Positions 36,582-45,819 are shown, numbered from the stretch's first letter. The stretch is 64,000 bases of DNA from Roseiconus nitratireducens (GCF_008629675.1 NZ_VWOX01000007.1:310001-374000), one strand, 5' to 3'. Program-made: numbers and translations. Notes: generated from the letters alone by a model not told the origin.

Positions 36582-37956
36582 TCTGGACGATCCAGACAAG
36601 GTGTACGTTGGCGGAGACAAGATCACCGGGACGGTGCATGTCATTGCCGACGCCGACGTCCATTGCAAAGGCCTGGAGGTGCAATCGACTTGGCGGACGC
36701 ACGGCCGCGGAAACATCGCCCAGGGCAACCACGACACCGTCACCGTGTTTCAAGGCGAATGGTCAGCCGGACAGCGCGAGTCCTACCGATTCGAGTTGCG
36801 GGTGCCCTATTGGCCACCCAGTTATCACGGCAACTACATCAACCTGGATCACTACGTTGATGCCAGGGCGAAGATCCCTTGGGCGTTTGATCCGAAAGCG
36901 TCGGCGGAATACATGATGCGGCCGACCGACGCGCCGCCGGCCGACCAAATCGCAACCAAGAATCAAGCCAACGGTTGCGTCGGTTTCGGACTGCTGGGGT
37001 TGGTCGGAGCCATCATGCTGTTCGGATGTGGGGGCGCCTTCGTCGCGTTGGTCGCCAACCCATTCGTGGCGGTCTTCATCGGATTGTTTCTGGTTCCGAT
37101 TGCGGCGTTCCTGACCGCCAGGTACCTGTTGCCCAAATGGTTGCTGGGCAACGTGACCTGCGAACTGAAGGACACCCAGTTGTCTCCCGGCGACACCCTT
37201 CGGGCCCGCCTGGAATTCGAGCCGCGTCGGGGGACCGCAATCAATTCAATCTCCGCCACCCTGACCGGTTCGGAGGTCTGCGTCAGTGGCAGCGGCAGCA
37301 ATCGCACCACGCACCGCAATGTGTTTTTTGAGGAACGTCATCAACTGGAGGGTGCCACCACGCTGCAGGCCGGCCAGGCGAAGCAATTCGATTTGGCACT
37401 GCCGATTCCCGCCGACGTGCCCTACTCCTTCGATCTGAACGACAACGATTTGAATTGGGAACTGGAACTTCGCGTCGATATTCCTCGTTGGCCCGACTGG
37501 CACCAGAAGCTGAAATTCCAGGTCGTTCCGGACGGGAGTCGGCCCAAAACGGAATCGCCAGCCCCACACGCGATGCCGGACGCTCAAGCGACCGCCGCGA
37601 CCCCCGACGACGAAATCACCTTTGTCGAAACCGCGTCTCATCTGTGGCAACTGCGCGATGACGGCGAACAAGTCAACGTGCTGGTGGATGCCGTCACCGG
37701 ATTGACGTTTGACATGGAAGCGATCGTCGAACGTCGGTTGCTCTACAGCGGCAGCGAAGACCCGCACGTTTACCGGGACGGCTATGCCGTCTGGGCCCAT
37801 CACACCGATCCCCCCTTGCCGCTGGTGCTTTACGTGCCCCACGAATTGGCCGACGAGTTTGAACAGGCCGGTCGGGAACCCTGGCGGTTTCGTGGCACGA
37901 TTGTGGGTTGGGATGACGATCACCGCCGCTTGCAGATCAAGGTCCTGACGCACTGA
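36550..37956 (+). CDS. Arrestin-fold (Spo0M-like) membrane protein
   Basis: A 468-residue protein. Residues 1-125 resemble an arrestin N-domain (DKVYVGGDKITGTVHVIA, GQRESYRFELRVPYWPPSY). Two membrane segments follow at about 140-185 (GFGLLGLVGAIMLFGCGGAF and FVAVFIGLFLVPIAAF). A second arrestin-like domain lies at about 200-335 (LSPGDTLRARLEFEP, FDLALPIPADVPYSF). The C-terminal 120 residues are acidic and unassigned. The overlap with the AAA gene (32 bases) indicates co-expression. The biological role is unknown. Confidence 0.75.
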   Translation: MTMAKCDLSIDLDDPDKVYVGGDKITGTVHVIADADVHCKGLEVQSTWRTHGRGNIAQGNHDTVTVFQGEWSAGQRESYRFELRVPYWPPSYHGNYINLDHYVDARAKIPWAFDPKASAEYMMRPTDAPPADQIATKNQANGCVGFGLLGLVGAIMLFGCGGAFVALVANPFVAVFIGLFLVPIAAFLTARYLLPKWLLGNVTCELKDTQLSPGDTLRARLEFEPRRGTAINSISATLTGSEVCVSGSGSNRTTHRNVFFEERHQLEGATTLQAGQAKQFDLALPIPADVPYSFDLNDNDLNWELELRVDIPRWPDWHQKLKFQVVPDGSRPKTESPAPHAMPDAQATAATPDDEITFVETASHLWQLRDDGEQVNVLVDAVTGLTFDMEAIVERRLLYSGSEDPHVYRDGYAVWAHHTDPPLPLVLYVPHELADEFEQAGREPWRFRGTIVGWDDDHRRLQIKVLTH

Positions 37957-38017
37957 CGGTCGCACGGGAGGGCCGGCGGCTGCGGAACGCGCCCCGCCCG
38001 GAATCCCCCGCGCCGCA

Positions 38018-38069
38018 GAAACCCGGCGAAGCACGCCGACCCGAAGAAACCCGGCGAATCTCGCCGGGC
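38018..38069 (+). repeat. Two GAAACCCGGCGAA repeats with hairpin
   Basis: GAAACCCGGCGAA followed by a C-C-G-type palindrome occurs twice, near 38018-38040 and 38047-38068. The second copy folds as CCCGGCGA (38050-38057), loop ATC, TCGCCGGG (38061-38068). No U-run follows. It lies in the gap between the arrestin-like gene and purQ. Confidence 0.55.
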
Positions 38070-38165
38070 CGAGGACGCACCACGGACCGCCGCTAGGAAA
38101 CCGGCAGCAGAAGGAATAGACTTCTGGCCGTTTCATCCGAGCGATCCTCGACGCCACATTCCGTC

Positions 38166-38969
38166 ATGCCGTCTCCCCGTGTTTTGGTTCTCCGTGCCCC
38201 CGGCACCAATTGTGATGAAGAAACCTCGCATGCTTTCCAGCGGGCCGGTGCCACGGCCGAGCGGGTCCACGTCAATCGCTTGATTGACAACCCGGCGTTG
38301 AAAGACCGGTATCAGATTCTGTGTCTGCCGGGCGGCTTCAGCTATGGAGACGACATCGCTGCCGGCCGGATCCTGGCAACGCGGATGCGGAAGCACCTGG
38401 CCGAGTTGCTGGACGTGTTCGTCCACGGCAATGCGGACCGCCTGGTCCTGGGAATTTGCAACGGAATGCAGGTCCTGATGCGATTGGGTGTGCTAACCGA
38501 GGGGGTCGCTTCGGCGGGAAACGAGCAACCGGCCACGTTGACGTGGAACAATCACGGCCGGTTCGAAGACCGCTGGGTTCACTTGGCCTGTGACCAGACG
38601 CCTTGCGTCTTTCTGCGCGGCATCCGGCACATGTACTTGCCGATGGCTCACGCGGAGGGAAAGTTCGTGGCCCGCAGCCCGGAAGTCCTGGATGAGCTGA
38701 AGTCCGCCGGGCGGTTGTGTCTGCGGTACACGTCCGACGAGGCGTCCGGGGTCGAAGACCAGGTGCTGGACTTTCCCGCCAACCCCAATGGCGCGGATGC
38801 CAACGTGGCCGGAGTCTGCGACGCGACCGGACGGGTGTTCGGATTGATGCCGCACCCGGAACGCCACATCGATCCCACGCAGCATCCGTTTTGGACCCGA
38901 CGTCCGACGCAACCCGAGGACGGCGACGGGCTGGCGATGTTTAGAAATGCGGTCGACTATTTTCAGTGA
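38166..38969 (+). CDS. purQ: Phosphoribosylformylglycinamidine synthase, glutaminase subunit PurQ
   Basis: A 267-residue class I glutamine amidotransferase. VLVLRAPGTNCDEET starts the protein, LPGGFSYGDD is the oxyanion region, GICNGMQ holds nucleophile Cys98, and MPHPERH supplies the catalytic His with the Glu two residues later. It feeds ammonia to PurL for the fourth step of purine synthesis in the cytosol. It is slightly longer than many PurQ (about 220-230 residues). purL and purS are not adjacent. Coupling with guaB function (GMP synthesis) is by pathway only, not by position. Confidence 0.92.
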   Translation: MPSPRVLVLRAPGTNCDEETSHAFQRAGATAERVHVNRLIDNPALKDRYQILCLPGGFSYGDDIAAGRILATRMRKHLAELLDVFVHGNADRLVLGICNGMQVLMRLGVLTEGVASAGNEQPATLTWNNHGRFEDRWVHLACDQTPCVFLRGIRHMYLPMAHAEGKFVARSPEVLDELKSAGRLCLRYTSDEASGVEDQVLDFPANPNGADANVAGVCDATGRVFGLMPHPERHIDPTQHPFWTRRPTQPEDGDGLAMFRNAVDYFQ

Positions 38970-39158
38970 CCGGCGGCTTCACCCGACCAAGTGAAGGCGT
39001 GGGACGTTCGTGACTCGCCATGTGAGCTGAACGCGGGGAGAGAGGTCACGCTGCAAATCAGCTCCACCTTCGCAGCGGCTCCGTCGGGCCAGGGCGCGTC
39101 TAACAATTTGCGTCATTTAACGACTATAGCCGTCAGACGGGTGCCAAAGGTGCATCGT

Positions 39159-39178
39159 CCACGCTCTGGCGAGCGTGG
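39159..39178 (+). repeat. CCACGCTCTGGCGAGCGTGG palindromic repeat
   Basis: A near-perfect stem CCACGCTC/GAGCGTGG around TGGC. It is related to the pair at 1481-1524. It lies between purQ and the DCC gene and could act as a transcription end signal for either, but no U-run follows. Confidence 0.6.
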
Positions 39179-39199
39179 CGACATACTGTCACCGTCCAG

Positions 39200-39691
39200 C
39201 TAGTCGCCGAAATGAACCGCGCAGGCATCGTTTTCGCAGCCTGACGCACCGTCCCGCTTGCCGGCCAGTTTGTAGCGCCGCTTGGCGACCTGTCCGTACA
39301 TCCAACGCCACAGCCGCGCGGTTCCCGGCACGTGCAGCACCGGGGCGGCCGGCCACAGGAGGGGTAAACGCCGGCTGAGATACCGAACGGCATCCGCCCC
39401 GCCGTGTCGCCCGCCATGCTGGTCGATCACGTACATCTGCTCCATCAGCTGGTCATGTGTCAGGTCGGGATAGCGTTCCCGGACCCGCGGATCGTGCAGC
39501 GACAGAAACGACAGGCGGCCGCCGCAGCAGTCCAACCGGCGCAGATTCCGAACCTGAGCGGTGCAAAAGTTGCAATCACCGTCAAAAATGACCACATCGG
39601 CCTGTGGCTGCTGGCTCGGATCGGGCAGGCCGGCGTCGATTTTGTTGCCGTCGGCCGGACTCGCGAGTGTTGGAATGGCTTGCTGAGGCAT
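39200..39691 (-). CDS. DCC (DUF393) family thiol-disulfide oxidoreductase
   Basis: A 163-residue DUF393 protein. The family motif FDGDCNFC (about 35-42) supplies the CxxC cysteines, and LSFLSLHDPRVRERYPDL and YGQVAKRRYKL are typical. The DCC family has a thioredoxin-like fold and is presumed to act in redox reactions. ATG 39691 is the best start for a protein of family length; the very long frame upstream on this strand is antisense to the next gene and not coding. It diverges from the coiled-coil gene, 105 bases away. Confidence 0.85.
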   Translation of the reverse strand: MPQQAIPTLASPADGNKIDAGLPDPSQQPQADVVIFDGDCNFCTAQVRNLRRLDCCGGRLSFLSLHDPRVRERYPDLTHDQLMEQMYVIDQHGGRHGGADAVRYLSRRLPLLWPAAPVLHVPGTARLWRWMYGQVAKRRYKLAGKRDGASGCENDACAVHFGD

Positions 39692-39755
39692 GAAATCACG
39701 CAAAAACGGGTGGTTTGGAGCCAAAACACGCTGCCGATCGTGCGGTTCCGGCTCG

Positions 39756-39761
39756 TATACT
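39756..39761 (+). promoter_or_regulatory. Candidate -10 box TATACT for the coiled-coil gene
   Basis: TATACT sits 36 bases before ATG 39797, in the 105-base divergent gap. The hexamer 17 bases upstream (GCCGAT) is a poor -35 match, so this is weak. Confidence 0.3.
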
Positions 39762-39796
39762 GAATCATAGCCCGACCCCGAACTTAGGCTACCGTA

Positions 39797-41449
39797 ATGA
39801 ACCGTATTGAATCGCAAGTAAAAACCGCACGTCGCCGACTGATTTTGGGCACGTTCGGACGCTCGTTGTGCATCGCACTGTTTGTGGCACTGATTGTGGC
39901 GAGCATCGCGTGTGCCATTCCCGGTCTTTTCGTGCTGGAGGTTGACTCGTCGTTTTGGAACCGGGCTTGGATCTTCGGATCCCTCGCCGCCGCGGTGTTG
40001 ATCGCGTTGGGGTACTCTTTGCTGACCGCCCCCAGCCCCCAGCGGGTGGCGTTGGAGGTGGACAAGCGATTCGGGCTGCAGGAGCGGCTGAGCAATTCGT
40101 TGAGCATGTCGGCGACGGATCGCGAAAGCGATTTTGGAATCGCGGTGGTCGAAGATGCGGATCGCCGCGCCGACAAAATCAGAATCGCCGACAAGTTTCA
40201 ATTTCATCTGAACAAGCTCGGTTGGCTGCCGCTTTCGGTCACGCCCATCCTGGCCATCGTGGTGCTGCTGGTGGAACCGGCCCGTCCGACCGACGCGAGC
40301 AGCGAAACCAAGATTGATCCGGCGGTTGCGGCTCAGGTCCAGCGCGCGGCCCTGCAGCTGAAGAAGCGGATCGAGCAGCAGCGTCGCAATGCCGATGCCA
40401 AAGGTCTTGAGGAAGCGCGCGACCTGTTCGAGAAGATGGAGACGGATCTGAATAAGATCACTGAAAAGAAGAATATCGATCGCAAGGAGGCGATGATCGC
40501 GCTGAATGACCTGAAGAAGCAATTGGAGGAACGGCGGGAACAGCTCGGGTCCTCCGATCAGATGCGAAAGGCCATGGCCCAGATGCAGTCCTTGCAAGCC
40601 GGGCCCGCCGAAGAAGCGGCCAAGTCCATTGCCAAAGGTGATTTCGGAAAGGCGTCCCAAGTCGTCAAAGAACTGGCCAGCAAGTTGCGCGACGGAAAGA
40701 TGAGCGATCAAGAAAAGGAGCAACTGAAAAAACAGGTTGAGCAGTTGAAGGATCAGCTGCAGAAAGCCATCGACGCTCAAAAACAAAAGCAAGAACAGCT
40801 GAAGGAAAAGATCGAGCAGGCGAAACGCGAAGGTCGCTCGCAGGACGCCGCCAAGATGCAGCAGCAGCTCAACCAGATGCAGCAGCAGTCGAAACAACAA
40901 ATGCAGCAGATGCAGCAGATGGCTGATCAGCTGGGCCAGGCGGCGCAAGCGATGCAAAGCGGTGATTCCCAGCAGGCCGCCAACTCGTTGCAAGAAATGG
41001 CGGACCAGCTGGGTGACATGCAGCAGGAAATGAGTGAGCTTCAGGATCTGGAATCCGCCATGAATGACCTGTCGCAATCCAAGCAGCAGATGCGCTGCCA
41101 GTCCTGTGGCGGAGCCGGCTGCCAACAGTGCCAGGGGATGGGCATGGGACAAGGCGACAAACCGGGTAACGGGATGGGCGAGGGAAACGGACAGGGAGAT
41201 CGCCCCGAAGAAGAAACCGACACCAACACCTACGAAACCCAAGTGCGCGGCAAGGTCCGTAAAGGCAAGGCGGTCATCTCCGGTTTCGCCGACGGGCCCA
41301 ACCGAAAAGGAATCAGCCGCGAAGACGTGAAACGCGCGATCGAAAGTTCCTTCAGCGAAGAAAGCGATCCGTTGGAGAACCAGACGCTGCCTCGCAACGA
41401 GCAGGAACACGTCCGGGACTACTTCAACAAACTGCGTTCCGGGGATTGA
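39797..41449 (+). CDS. Membrane-anchored Q/M-rich coiled-coil protein
   Basis: A 550-residue protein. Two N-terminal membrane segments (about 20-50 and 57-77) are followed by LEVDKRFGLQERLSNSLSM, a block like that of DUF4175-type proteins. A third hydrophobic segment lies at about 140-160. Residues 175-425 form a long coiled coil rich in Gln, Lys and Met, with runs such as QQQLNQMQQQSKQQMQQMQQ. CQSCGGAGCQQC near 435 resembles half a DnaJ zinc knuckle. The Gly-rich region and a C-terminal conserved-looking block (HVRDYFNKLRSGD) end the protein. Function unknown. It may bridge membrane and a partner. Confidence 0.78.
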   Translation: MNRIESQVKTARRRLILGTFGRSLCIALFVALIVASIACAIPGLFVLEVDSSFWNRAWIFGSLAAAVLIALGYSLLTAPSPQRVALEVDKRFGLQERLSNSLSMSATDRESDFGIAVVEDADRRADKIRIADKFQFHLNKLGWLPLSVTPILAIVVLLVEPARPTDASSETKIDPAVAAQVQRAALQLKKRIEQQRRNADAKGLEEARDLFEKMETDLNKITEKKNIDRKEAMIALNDLKKQLEERREQLGSSDQMRKAMAQMQSLQAGPAEEAAKSIAKGDFGKASQVVKELASKLRDGKMSDQEKEQLKKQVEQLKDQLQKAIDAQKQKQEQLKEKIEQAKREGRSQDAAKMQQQLNQMQQQSKQQMQQMQQMADQLGQAAQAMQSGDSQQAANSLQEMADQLGDMQQEMSELQDLESAMNDLSQSKQQMRCQSCGGAGCQQCQGMGMGQGDKPGNGMGEGNGQGDRPEEETDTNTYETQVRGKVRKGKAVISGFADGPNRKGISREDVKRAIESSFSEESDPLENQTLPRNEQEHVRDYFNKLRSGD

Positions 41450-41539
41450 TCTGTTTTGGCCCAGCGGCCAAGACCCTGTTCCCCGTTGCCTGTTTCCCGT
41501 TGTCCACCGTTTGTCGGGTCCGCCACCGCCATCTCGGTC

Positions 41540-42712
41540 GTGGCGATTCGATCGGATCGTGCCTTGCCAAACACCGTCTTGAAGCTGCCACGATCGATCT
41601 ACATTCATGTCCCGTTCTGCCGGCACCGATGTGGATACTGCAACTTCAGCGTGGTGGCCGATCGCGATGACTTGATGCAGCGTTATCTGGCGGCCATCAC
41701 GCGGGAATTGATCGAGATTCCCGAGGAGCTCAAATCGGCGCCTTTGCATACCGTGTTCATCGGCGGCGGAACTCCCACCCATCTGCCGCCGGAACCATTG
41801 AATCGCTTGCTGACGGTCGTCCGCGAACAGTTCGATCTGAGTGAATTGCGGGAATGGACGTTGGAGGCGAATCCGGAGGACATCAACGACGAGAAGCTGA
41901 TGTTGATGTCTGCCCACGGCGTCAACCGCGTCAGTCTGGGCGTGCAATCGTTCTCCGATGCCAAACTGGATGTGTTGCAACGGGGGCATCGGGGAGAGAC
42001 CGCAACGGAGATCGTTCGGCAGGTGGCTGCCAGGATCGCCAACGTGTCGATCGACTTGATCTTCGCGGCGCCCGGTGAATCGCTCGGCGGCTGGCAGCGG
42101 GACCTGCGAATCGCGACGTCGCTACCGGTTCGGCACGTCTCCACCTACGCACTGACGTTCGAAAAGGGGACCTCGTTTTGGACCAGGAAGAGTCGCGGAG
42201 ACCTGGTTGGTGTGGAGGAATCCCTGGAAGTGACGATGTACGATTCGGCGCGGGCGATCTTGGCCGAGGCGGGGTTCTCACAGTACGAGATTTCGAATTT
42301 CGCCCGTCCGGGAGATCGCTGCCGGCACAATCTGGCGTACTGGCAAGGAGACCCCTGGTTAGCCGTTGGCCCGGGGGCCGCTGCCTTTGTCAATCAGACC
42401 CGCACCGTCAACCACCGCAGCACCACGACCTATCTGAAACGCATGGAGCGGGGTCAGAGCCCGGTGGTCGAGAGTGAACCGATCACGGCCGAGCAGCACG
42501 CCCGAGAAATAGCCGCCTTCGGCGTCCGTCTGATTGAGGGAGTCGACTTGCATTCGGTTCAACAACAAACCGGCGTCGACCTTCGGGAGCTTTGCCGCGA
42601 CGCGTTGCGGCAGCTTCGCGTTCAAGGCTTGATTGCCGAATCCGGAGCTCACGTCAAATTGACGGAGCGTGGCATCCACTTTGCCGACACCGTCGCGGCG
42701 GCGTTCCTCTGA
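41540..42712 (+). CDS. hemW: HemW-like radical SAM protein
   Basis: A 390-residue radical SAM protein of the HemW/coproporphyrinogen dehydrogenase-like group. YIHVPFCRHRCGYCNF carries the CxxxCxxC cluster ligands, FIGGGTPTHLPPEP binds SAM, and LEANPED, GVQSF and HNLAYWQG are family blocks. HemW is a haem chaperone in characterised bacteria, not an oxidase; this protein lacks the HemN-specific extensions. The start is uncertain: GTG 41540, TTG 41564 and TTG 41579 are candidates. It converges on the glutamate dehydrogenase gene. Confidence 0.88.
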   Translation: MAIRSDRALPNTVLKLPRSIYIHVPFCRHRCGYCNFSVVADRDDLMQRYLAAITRELIEIPEELKSAPLHTVFIGGGTPTHLPPEPLNRLLTVVREQFDLSELREWTLEANPEDINDEKLMLMSAHGVNRVSLGVQSFSDAKLDVLQRGHRGETATEIVRQVAARIANVSIDLIFAAPGESLGGWQRDLRIATSLPVRHVSTYALTFEKGTSFWTRKSRGDLVGVEESLEVTMYDSARAILAEAGFSQYEISNFARPGDRCRHNLAYWQGDPWLAVGPGAAAFVNQTRTVNHRSTTTYLKRMERGQSPVVESEPITAEQHAREIAAFGVRLIEGVDLHSVQQQTGVDLRELCRDALRQLRVQGLIAESGAHVKLTERGIHFADTVAAAFL

Positions 42713-42739
42713 ACAGCCGGTCGGCAGTGGGAACTCGGC

Positions 42740-44017
42740 TCAACGCATCCCGGCCAACTCCGAGGCCCGACGCACGCGCGCGATGCCGATCATGTAGGCC
42801 GCCGTCCGCAGGGAAACGTTTTTCTCCTGGGCGGTCTGCCACACGTGTTCGAAGGCTTCTGACAAGGTGCGGTCCAGTTCTTGACGGACGCGGTCCAGCG
42901 TCCAGCGATAGTGTTGGCGGTTTTGCACCCATTCGAAATAGCTGACCGTGACGCCGCCGGCATTGGCAAGGATGTCGGGCAACACGGTCACGCCGCGCTC
43001 GTGCAGCGCGTGGTCGGCCATCGGATGCACCGGACCGTTGGCACCTTCGATGATCGCCTTGGCGGAAATGTTGTCGACATTGCGTTCCGTGATGACGCCA
43101 CCCACGGCGGCGGGGATCAACACATCGACGTCCGGAAGGGACAGCAACGCGTCGACCGGCAGCACTTCGCACTCGGCGAACCCTTCCAACAGCCCGTACG
43201 AGTGACGCAGCGTGTGGTGCAGCACCGCATTGATGTCCAAGCCTTCCTCGCGATAGTACGTTCCGGTCGTGTCGCTGACGGCGATCACCGGAAACTGGGC
43301 CTCGGACAGGAATTTTGCCGCATGCGATCCGACGTTCCCGAAACCCTGGATTGCGACACGCGTTTTCTCCGCTTTCATCCCCAATCGTTTGGCAACTTTG
43401 ACGGTCAAAGAGCCGACGCCGCGGCCGGTGGCTTCCTCGCGCCCCTTGGCCCCGTATTCTTCCACCGGTTTTCCGGTGATCACCGCGGGATTGAACCCGT
43501 GATACTTTTCCCACTGATTCCGAAACCAGGCCATCACGCGGTGGTCCGTCCCCATGTCCGGGGCGGGTATATCGGTGTCGGGTCCGACGATGTCATGAAT
43601 CTGGTCGACGAAGGCTCGTGTCAGCCGTTCGACTTCGGGCAGCGACAGGGACCGCGGATCCACGCCGATCCCGCCCTTGGCACCGCCATAGGGCAGATTG
43701 ACCACGGCGGTTTTCCAAGTCATCAAGCTTGCCAACGAACGTGTTTCGTCCAAGTCGACTTCGGGGTGGTAACGCAGACCGCCTTTCATCGGACCGCGGC
43801 TGCTGTCGTGTTGGACGCGAAATCCGACGAAGTTTGCCAGCGAACCGTCGTCGCGCCGCATCGAAACCTGGACCTGAATTTCTCGCTGCGGCATCAGCAT
43901 GGATTCGCGGAGCGATTCATCCAGGTCCAATAATTCCGCAGCGGAGTTGAAAAACAGCCGCGTGGCCTCAAAAGCTTTCATCGGTTGATTCTGTCGCTCA
44001 AAGGGAGGAATCGTCAT
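42740..44017 (-). CDS. gdhA: Glutamate dehydrogenase
   Basis: A 425-residue Glu/Leu/Phe/Val dehydrogenase. GGLRYHPEVDLDE and LMTWKTAVVNLPYGGAKGGI contain the substrate-binding lysines, PAPDMGTD contains the catalytic aspartate, and the Rossmann motif is QGFGNVGSHAA. It interconverts 2-oxoglutarate plus ammonia and glutamate with NAD(P)(H) in the cytosol. Coenzyme preference cannot be read reliably. I kept ATG 44017; ATG 43981 (MKAFEATRLFF) is a good alternative that matches relatives. The gene symbol follows function; paralogues are possible. Confidence 0.9.
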   Translation of the reverse strand: MTIPPFERQNQPMKAFEATRLFFNSAAELLDLDESLRESMLMPQREIQVQVSMRRDDGSLANFVGFRVQHDSSRGPMKGGLRYHPEVDLDETRSLASLMTWKTAVVNLPYGGAKGGIGVDPRSLSLPEVERLTRAFVDQIHDIVGPDTDIPAPDMGTDHRVMAWFRNQWEKYHGFNPAVITGKPVEEYGAKGREEATGRGVGSLTVKVAKRLGMKAEKTRVAIQGFGNVGSHAAKFLSEAQFPVIAVSDTTGTYYREEGLDINAVLHHTLRHSYGLLEGFAECEVLPVDALLSLPDVDVLIPAAVGGVITERNVDNISAKAIIEGANGPVHPMADHALHERGVTVLPDILANAGGVTVSYFEWVQNRQHYRWTLDRVRQELDRTLSEAFEHVWQTAQEKNVSLRTAAYMIGIARVRRASELAGMR

Positions 44018-44107
44018 CGCTTGAGTGTACCCGCTGGTCTGCCTGCGGGCTCCTTGATGTTCTCGTGTCGGGATGTCCTTAGAGGTTCACGCCATTGTCA
44101 CCGATCT

Positions 44108-45646
44108 TCAAGCGGCTCGCGGGGGGCGTGACGCGTTTGGCGGCTGGCATGCCGTGGATCGTCTCGCAATCGCGATCAGGGACTCGAGTCGGTCCGGCGA
44201 CGGGGGAGCTACCTGGCGAAGCCATGGCTGATCCGGATTGGCGAGTCGCTGCCGGATCCGATGATCCAAATCGAACGCGTCCGCATCGGCTAGCTGCAAC
44301 GTATCGGCGATTTCGATTTCGGCCAACCAGGCCGCCTCCGAGCAAGAAAGCCCCGAGATTTCGCATCGCAGATTGGCTTCCATCTGCCGCTGGCGCAACC
44401 AACGCTTGTCAATCCAGCCCGTTGCCAGATGGTCGGCAAGTTTCCTTGACGGGCACTGCAAGAAGTCGCCGATCGTGTTGACTCCGATCGTTTCCAGGCG
44501 ACGGGCGATGGCGGGACCGAGTGAAGAAAGGCAACGGATCGAATCCTTCTTGCTCAGCCCGCCTTCAGTTCGACGCGCCGGTGCGGCAGGGCGTTCCGAA
44601 CTCGCTACCGTGTCGTGCTGCCCGAGATGCTGTGGGCCGATGGACGCATCAAGGATTCGCCGCGCGTTGGCGTCTTGTCGCAACTTGGCCTTTCGTTGCT
44701 GCTCGTCGCGGTACACCGCGATGACGCGACGTTTGATATCGACCTCCGCGGGAAGGCACCGATCCAGATGGCCCGTTCTCAGGTACTCGTCGGTGACGGC
44801 CCGGATCAGCCGCCTGCGACGCCAATACGCTACCCGGTTTTTCAGCAGGTGGATGGGGCATCCGGCAATCGTTCCGGCAAGGGTGATGCGGTGGCCGCAA
44901 GATGGAAGTGGCCTGCGGAGGTTGGCTTCGGCATCACCCGCGGCGCGTTCGAGGATTCTTGCCCAACCGCTGATCGCCAACCCGAAGAGTTCCGCCAACA
45001 CCCGCAGCGAGACCGGATCCAGACCTGCTGTCGGATTCTCGAACACACGCAGCAACCGATATCGTTCACTCAAGAGGTCAAAATGTTGACCGGCCCGCTT
45101 GGCGCCGTGAAGCATCATTCCGGTCAGCCAATCCGTCTGGTGAATGGTTGGCATGACCATCCTGGATGGATCGGTTTGCCAACAGCCCAGAATCTGGTCG
45201 TAGGCCTGTTCGATGCTCCATTCCAACGGCCCGTGAACCAGATTCTCGCGTTCGCTGCAGGCGGTGTGCAACGGTTGGAAAACGTCGGTGAAGTAGTGCG
45301 ACAGGACGCCGGCGGAATAGGCCGCCTGGGCGAAGTTCTGCGATCGCAAATGCTGCTGCAGACGAAAGTACCAGTGGCGGGCGACCCGCGGGGCGGCGCC
45401 CCAGCATCCTTCGCGAACGTGGATCACGTGGTTGTGGTAATCGCGGAAACGGATGTCCGGATCAATCGCTCCCCGCAAATACTGGGCATGGTGGACCAGG
45501 AGCCAGGATGCCAGCCGCGTTCCTCCGGCCGTCGCCACCAGCGGCAATGCATCGATCGCGAATCGCTGATGAGTCTGGACGCACCGCGTTCGGCGAACGA
45601 TCCGGTGCAATGTGCTCGTTCGGAATGCGGGGGTTGGGCGAGACAT
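44108..45646 (-). CDS. Zinc-dependent phospholipase C-like protein with C-terminal HhH (DUF4332-like) domain
   Basis: A 512-residue protein starting at ATG 45646. Residues 25-260 resemble zinc-dependent phospholipase C/S1-P1-type helical proteins: HQRFAIDALP, LLVHHAQYLRGAIDPDIRFRD, HVIHVREG and SHYFTDVFQPLHTA (about 110-130) supply clustered His/Asp ligands. Residues about 367-420 (SIRCLSSLGPAIARRLETIG) resemble the helix-hairpin-helix DUF4332 domain. There is no clear signal peptide. The enzymatic activity is inferred by fold only. The opposite strand has a long open frame here, but it lacks recognisable motifs. Confidence 0.78.
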   Translation of the reverse strand: MSRPTPAFRTSTLHRIVRRTRCVQTHQRFAIDALPLVATAGGTRLASWLLVHHAQYLRGAIDPDIRFRDYHNHVIHVREGCWGAAPRVARHWYFRLQQHLRSQNFAQAAYSAGVLSHYFTDVFQPLHTACSERENLVHGPLEWSIEQAYDQILGCWQTDPSRMVMPTIHQTDWLTGMMLHGAKRAGQHFDLLSERYRLLRVFENPTAGLDPVSLRVLAELFGLAISGWARILERAAGDAEANLRRPLPSCGHRITLAGTIAGCPIHLLKNRVAYWRRRRLIRAVTDEYLRTGHLDRCLPAEVDIKRRVIAVYRDEQQRKAKLRQDANARRILDASIGPQHLGQHDTVASSERPAAPARRTEGGLSKKDSIRCLSSLGPAIARRLETIGVNTIGDFLQCPSRKLADHLATGWIDKRWLRQRQMEANLRCEISGLSCSEAAWLAEIEIADTLQLADADAFDLDHRIRQRLANPDQPWLRQVAPPSPDRLESLIAIARRSTACQPPNASRPPRAA

Positions 45647-45819
45647 GGAATGACGATGCTGGTGGGCGCGAAGCAACGCCCTCGTGTCGGGGAAGGCTCG
45701 TCGATCACGCGCGGGTGTGGCTACCGTCGCCAGACGGTGGCAAGGCTGCGAACTGCCATGTCGCCTTTTACTTCGCAAAAGTCGCTTGGTTGAACGCAGC
45801 TTTCACGGAGGCAGAAACG

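Noticed and set aside
39692-41989. Very long minus-strand open frame (joined to the DCC gene, 929 codons in total)
   Set aside because: It is antisense to the coiled-coil gene and hemW. The translated product is Leu/His-rich low-complexity sequence that mirrors the Q/K-rich coding strand. Only its 3' end, 39200-39691, has family motifs.
44615-45793. 392-codon plus-strand open frame
   Set aside because: Antisense to the phospholipase C-like/HhH gene. The minus strand has recognisable motifs and this one has none.
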